64,000 nt of DNA. Origin: Aphanothece saxicola GSE-SYN-MK-01-06B. GTDB taxonomy: Bacteria > Cyanobacteriota > Cyanobacteriia > PCC-6307 > Cyanobiaceae. Of this stretch, positions 61,994 through 64,000 are shown one piece after another; within the stretch, counting starts at the first letter, position 1, and the number at the start of each line of letters is the position of its first letter. The stretch is from contig JAHHGT010000005.1 of assembly GCA_019359745.1 (NCBI GenBank), positions 62,001-126,000 on the forward strand. Direction: 5' to 3'. The notes below the pieces were generated by a model. It saw only the letters and a program-made list of their open reading frames with translations, was not told where the DNA came from and ran no database searches. Position numbers and translations under genes: made by a program.

Positions 61994-62227
61994 TCAGGGA
62001 TTCGCCGTAGCCAATGAACGCACAGCGATCAGATCCTGATCACCAATCGCTCGGAGGCTGCTGCTTGAAAGCGTCAACAGCGATTGGGTGCGTCCCGATG
62101 CAGCGACAAACTCAATTTCGAAATTTGCAGGGTCGTGAATAGCTACGACAGCACCGAGATCGCCCAACTGCAGACCAGCATCAGGTATGTCGTGGGTGAG
62201 AGCAACTGTCTGGTGCAAGACGAACAT
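61994..62227 (-). CDS. DUF4926-like small protein (candidate antitoxin)
   Basis: 77 residues. The pattern HQTVALTHDIPDAGLQLGDLGAVVAIH, then FEIEFVAASGRTQSLLTL fits DUF4926, a small SH3-like beta-barrel family (D..VLT.DLPE.GL..GD.GTVV...EVEF...G). It lies 3 bp after the DUF6883 gene on the same strand. DUF4926 and DUF6883 genes often occur together, which suggests a two-gene toxin-antitoxin or immunity unit; that function is inference. Confidence 0.8.
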   Translation of the reverse strand: MFVLHQTVALTHDIPDAGLQLGDLGAVVAIHDPANFEIEFVAASGRTQSLLTLSSSSLRAIGDQDLIAVRSLATANP

Positions 62228-62230
62228 GAC

Positions 62231-62560
62231 TTACTCCGGAAATGCGGTGACGAGCCTTGGCTGTCTGGAATGATCGGGGATCAGCCAGACCGTTCTGAAT
62301 GGTCTGGATGCGCCGTTGGAGCCTTTCAACGTAGCACTGATGACTACTTTCATCCCATAGGCACTCATCTCGATCCGCTGAACCGTCCCAGTCTGGCCAT
62401 GATGGAGCAGATCATCACGAAGTCGTGTCCAGGATTCAGCGGTGTAGCCGAGTGAACGAAAGACCCTGGCCTTGAAGCGACAAACTGGATGCGTGTCTGA
62501 GAGCAGATAGTCGCAGATCTTGGCTTCGTCAACGATCGCGTGGTCTGCATGGGGGAGCAT
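62231..62560 (-). CDS. DUF6883-domain protein (candidate toxin or effector)
   Basis: 109 residues from ATG 62560. Pattern LPHADHAIVDEAKICDYLLSDTHPVCRFKARVFRSLGY, then a helical middle and RTVWLIPDHSRQPRLVTAFPE. This matches DUF6883, a domain also found at the C-terminus of large polymorphic toxins. No known catalytic motif stands out. It is followed by DUF4926 at 3 bp and diverges from HNH-HIT with 74 bp between starts, so the three genes may share a promoter region. Confidence 0.8.
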   Translation of the reverse strand: MLPHADHAIVDEAKICDYLLSDTHPVCRFKARVFRSLGYTAESWTRLRDDLLHHGQTGTVQRIEMSAYGMKVVISATLKGSNGASRPFRTVWLIPDHSRQPRLVTAFPE

Positions 62561-62585
62561 TCGTGGGCCAGGGTGATCGCCGGAG

Positions 62586-62617
62586 CTTCTCCTCCACAAA
62601 TGCCACCCCCTGTCACA
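62586..62617 (+). repeat. HNH-HIT upstream sequence, duplicated elsewhere
   Basis: 32 bases shared (about 26 identical) with 60430-60461, and the adjacent GTCACAGCCGCCAG block has a relative ahead of the fragment at 61812. It lies in the divergent promoter region of DUF6883 and HNH-HIT and may include regulatory bases. Confidence 0.6.
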
Positions 62618-62634
62618 GCCGCCAGGATTCCCCC

Positions 62635-63615
62635 ATGCCCCCGCCCCCCTCCGCCACCTACCAGCGCCTGCGCGAGTACATCGCCGAACGCATGCGCATG
62701 AGCCACATCTACAAACCCCTCATGCTCATGGAGCTGCTGGGGAGGAGCAGCCCAGCCCCAGCGCAGGACGTGGCCCGGCGGATCCTGGGCGAAGACGTGA
62801 CCCAGATCGACTACTACACCGAGCGGGTGAAGCGCATGGTGGGCAAGGTGCTCACCGGCAACGGCATCACCGCCTACTGCAACGTCGCCTACAGCCTGAT
62901 CGGCGCCTACAGCCTGATCGGCGGCGACGAGCTGAGCGACGCCGAGCGCGACCAGCTGCAGCAGCTGTGCCGCCAGTGCCTCGATGCCTTCCGCGAGCAG
63001 CGCGGCGAAGAGGTGTTTGCCCACCGCAGCCGCCACCGGAGCCCGATCAGCGGCTCGGTGAAATATAGAGTCCTCACCCGCGCCAGGGGCCGCTGCGAGT
63101 GCTGCGGCGCTCACGAGCACCAGCGGGCCCTGGAGGTGGACCACATCGTCCCCAAAAACCAGGGCGGCTCCGACGCCATCAGCAACCTGCAGGCCCTCTG
63201 CTTCCGCTGCAACGCCGGCAAGCGCGACACCGACTGCACCGACTTCCGCGGCGTGCAGGCCAGCTACGGCCACCGCGAAGCGGGCTGTGTGTTCTGCGCG
63301 CTAAAGGGCAGCGGCCGGGTGCTGCTGGAGAACGAGGGGCACAGCCTGGTGATCCCGCGTCGGCACGTGGCCGACGGGCTGGAGCTGCACCAGCCGGAGT
63401 GGAACGCCGTGGTGGAACTGCTGAAGCTGAGGCGGGAGCAGCTCAGTGCCCAGGACGCCACGATCAGCGGCTGGAATGTGGGGCTCAACTCAGGCGAAGC
63501 GGCGGGACAGACGGTGTTTCATGCGCATTGGCATCTGATCCCGAGGCGGGAGGGAGATTGTGAGCAGCCGAGGGGTGGAGTGCGAGGGGTGATCCCTTCG
63601 AGACGGGCCTACTGA
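62635..63615 (+). CDS. HNH nuclease fused to a HIT nucleotide-binding domain
   Basis: 326 residues from ATG 62635, in three parts. N-terminal helical domain about 1-130. HNH domain about 141-205: Cys154/Cys157, EVDHIVPKNQGGSD (Asp169-His170), Asn184 and Cys189/Cys192 give a zinc-bound beta-beta-alpha-metal site. HIT domain about 217-310: CVFC, NEGHSLVIPRRH and the His triad VFHAHWHLIPR (His296, 298, 300). HIT domains hydrolyse or transfer nucleotidyl groups. A perfect 18-bp tandem repeat (62887-62922) inserts six residues in the N-terminal domain. Probably a nucleic-acid conflict protein; target unknown. Confidence 0.88.
   Translation: MPPPPSATYQRLREYIAERMRMSHIYKPLMLMELLGRSSPAPAQDVARRILGEDVTQIDYYTERVKRMVGKVLTGNGITAYCNVAYSLIGAYSLIGGDELSDAERDQLQQLCRQCLDAFREQRGEEVFAHRSRHRSPISGSVKYRVLTRARGRCECCGAHEHQRALEVDHIVPKNQGGSDAISNLQALCFRCNAGKRDTDCTDFRGVQASYGHREAGCVFCALKGSGRVLLENEGHSLVIPRRHVADGLELHQPEWNAVVELLKLRREQLSAQDATISGWNVGLNSGEAAGQTVFHAHWHLIPRREGDCEQPRGGVRGVIPSRRAY
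62887..62922 (+). repeat. 18-bp perfect tandem duplication inside HNH-HIT
   Basis: GCCTACAGCCTGATCGGC occurs twice in direct succession, in frame, duplicating AYSLIG at residues about 85-96. This looks like a recent replication-slippage duplication in the N-terminal domain. Confidence 0.9.
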
Positions 63616-63665
63616 AGACAGCCAGCCTCGCCTCGGCTACAAAGACACAAGTACTGGCCGAATCC

Positions 63666-64000
63666 GTGCCCTCCTACTGGTGGGTGAACCACAAGCAGAC
63701 CTACCGGCAGGAGACCGACGGCGGCTACATCTGGTCGCCGAAGGCGAACGCCAACGGCGCCCGCAATGTGACCTACTACAACCTCAGCCGCTGCCAGCGG
63801 GGGGATGTGGTGTTCAGCTATGCCAATGGGCGGATCAGCCAGCTGGGCCTGGTGGAATCGCCGGCGGTTACGGCAGTCAAACCTGAGGAGTTTGGCCCTG
63901 CTGGCGAGAACTGGAACCAGGAGGGCTGGCTGGTGCGGGTGAACTGGCACCCGCTGCGCCAGGCCCTGGTGCCGCAGACGTTCTTTGAGCTGCTGCAGCC
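63666..64000 (+). CDS. EVE-domain protein, 3' end outside window
   Basis: 111 residues visible from GTG 63666. The sequence opens PSYWWVNHKQTYRQE, then GGYIWSPKANANGARN, GDVVFSYANGRISQLGLVE and PEEFGPAGENWNQEGWLVRV. This is the EVE/PUA-like reader domain seen at the N-terminus of modification-dependent restriction proteins, where it is often fused to HNH nuclease or McrB-type GTPase modules. The remainder lies beyond the window, so the effector is unknown. It follows HNH-HIT by 50 bp on the same strand. Confidence 0.8.
   Translation, partial: MPSYWWVNHKQTYRQETDGGYIWSPKANANGARNVTYYNLSRCQRGDVVFSYANGRISQLGLVESPAVTAVKPEEFGPAGENWNQEGWLVRVNWHPLRQALVPQTFFELLQ

Overview
The window looks like a chromosomal segment of a high-GC picocyanobacterium of the Synechococcus/Cyanobium type. 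The evidence is a phycobilisome rod linker, a thylakoid CAAD/CURT1-type protein, a myxoxanthophyll-type carotenoid desaturase (CrtD), a cyanobacterial PEP-CTERM variant, PstS phosphate-binding lipoproteins, many short secreted or membrane proteins of cyanobacterial character, and very GC-biased third codon positions. I saw no tRNA, rRNA, CRISPR array or insertion sequence.

Region by region. 1-7.5 kb is core: moeB (cut by the window start), a JAMM protease, CAAD protein, fructosamine kinase, a membrane protein, a PEP-CTERM protein with its terminator, crtD and a rod linker. 7.5-10.7 kb holds small unknown genes, a periplasmic MsrA and a PPC(DUF296)-glutaredoxin fusion. 10.7-18.4 kb holds an MscS channel, an ABC ATPase, a retropepsin-RimK fusion, a glycosyltransferase, a secreted HEXXH protein and a DUF389 membrane protein. 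18.5-22.2 kb carries intact pstS, a second pstS copy broken by a stop codon, a bestrophin-like protein and a decayed ACR3 arsenite pump still preceded by an ArsR-type operator. 22.2-24.6 kb has a TauE/SafE permease and a CbpA/CbpM chaperone pair.

From 24.6 to 31.4 kb the window becomes accessory: VapBC pairs, an orphan YoeB-like toxin and a three-gene AAA ATPase/coiled-coil row. 31.4-38.2 kb contains a MerR-VWA-phosphatase operon behind a near-consensus promoter with an internal dyad, an M28 peptidase and a P-loop kinase with a WYL-like region. 39-43.3 kb has an AbrB-PIN pair, two overlapping photolyase/cryptochrome genes and a LigB-type dioxygenase. 43.3-59.4 kb is mixed metabolic and signalling: HAD phosphatase, CPA2 antiporter, hybrid histidine kinase with a divergent GAF protein, GH57, rhodanese, alcohol dehydrogenase, dcd, two hydrolase/ligase genes, plus a deletion-fused relic of a DUF1778-GNAT toxin pair.

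59.5-64 kb is a conflict islet: TacAT, HicBA, BrnTA, a DUF6883/DUF4926 two-gene unit, an HNH-HIT fusion protein and the start of an EVE-domain protein. It also holds direct repeats and decayed copies of the HNH-HIT 5' end. This islet, and especially the DUF6883/DUF4926 unit divergent from the HNH-HIT gene, is my best candidate for an undescribed system. Altogether about eight intact or probable toxin-antitoxin loci plus one relic and one orphan toxin lie in 64 kb. Functions are assigned by reading motifs; no database search was run.
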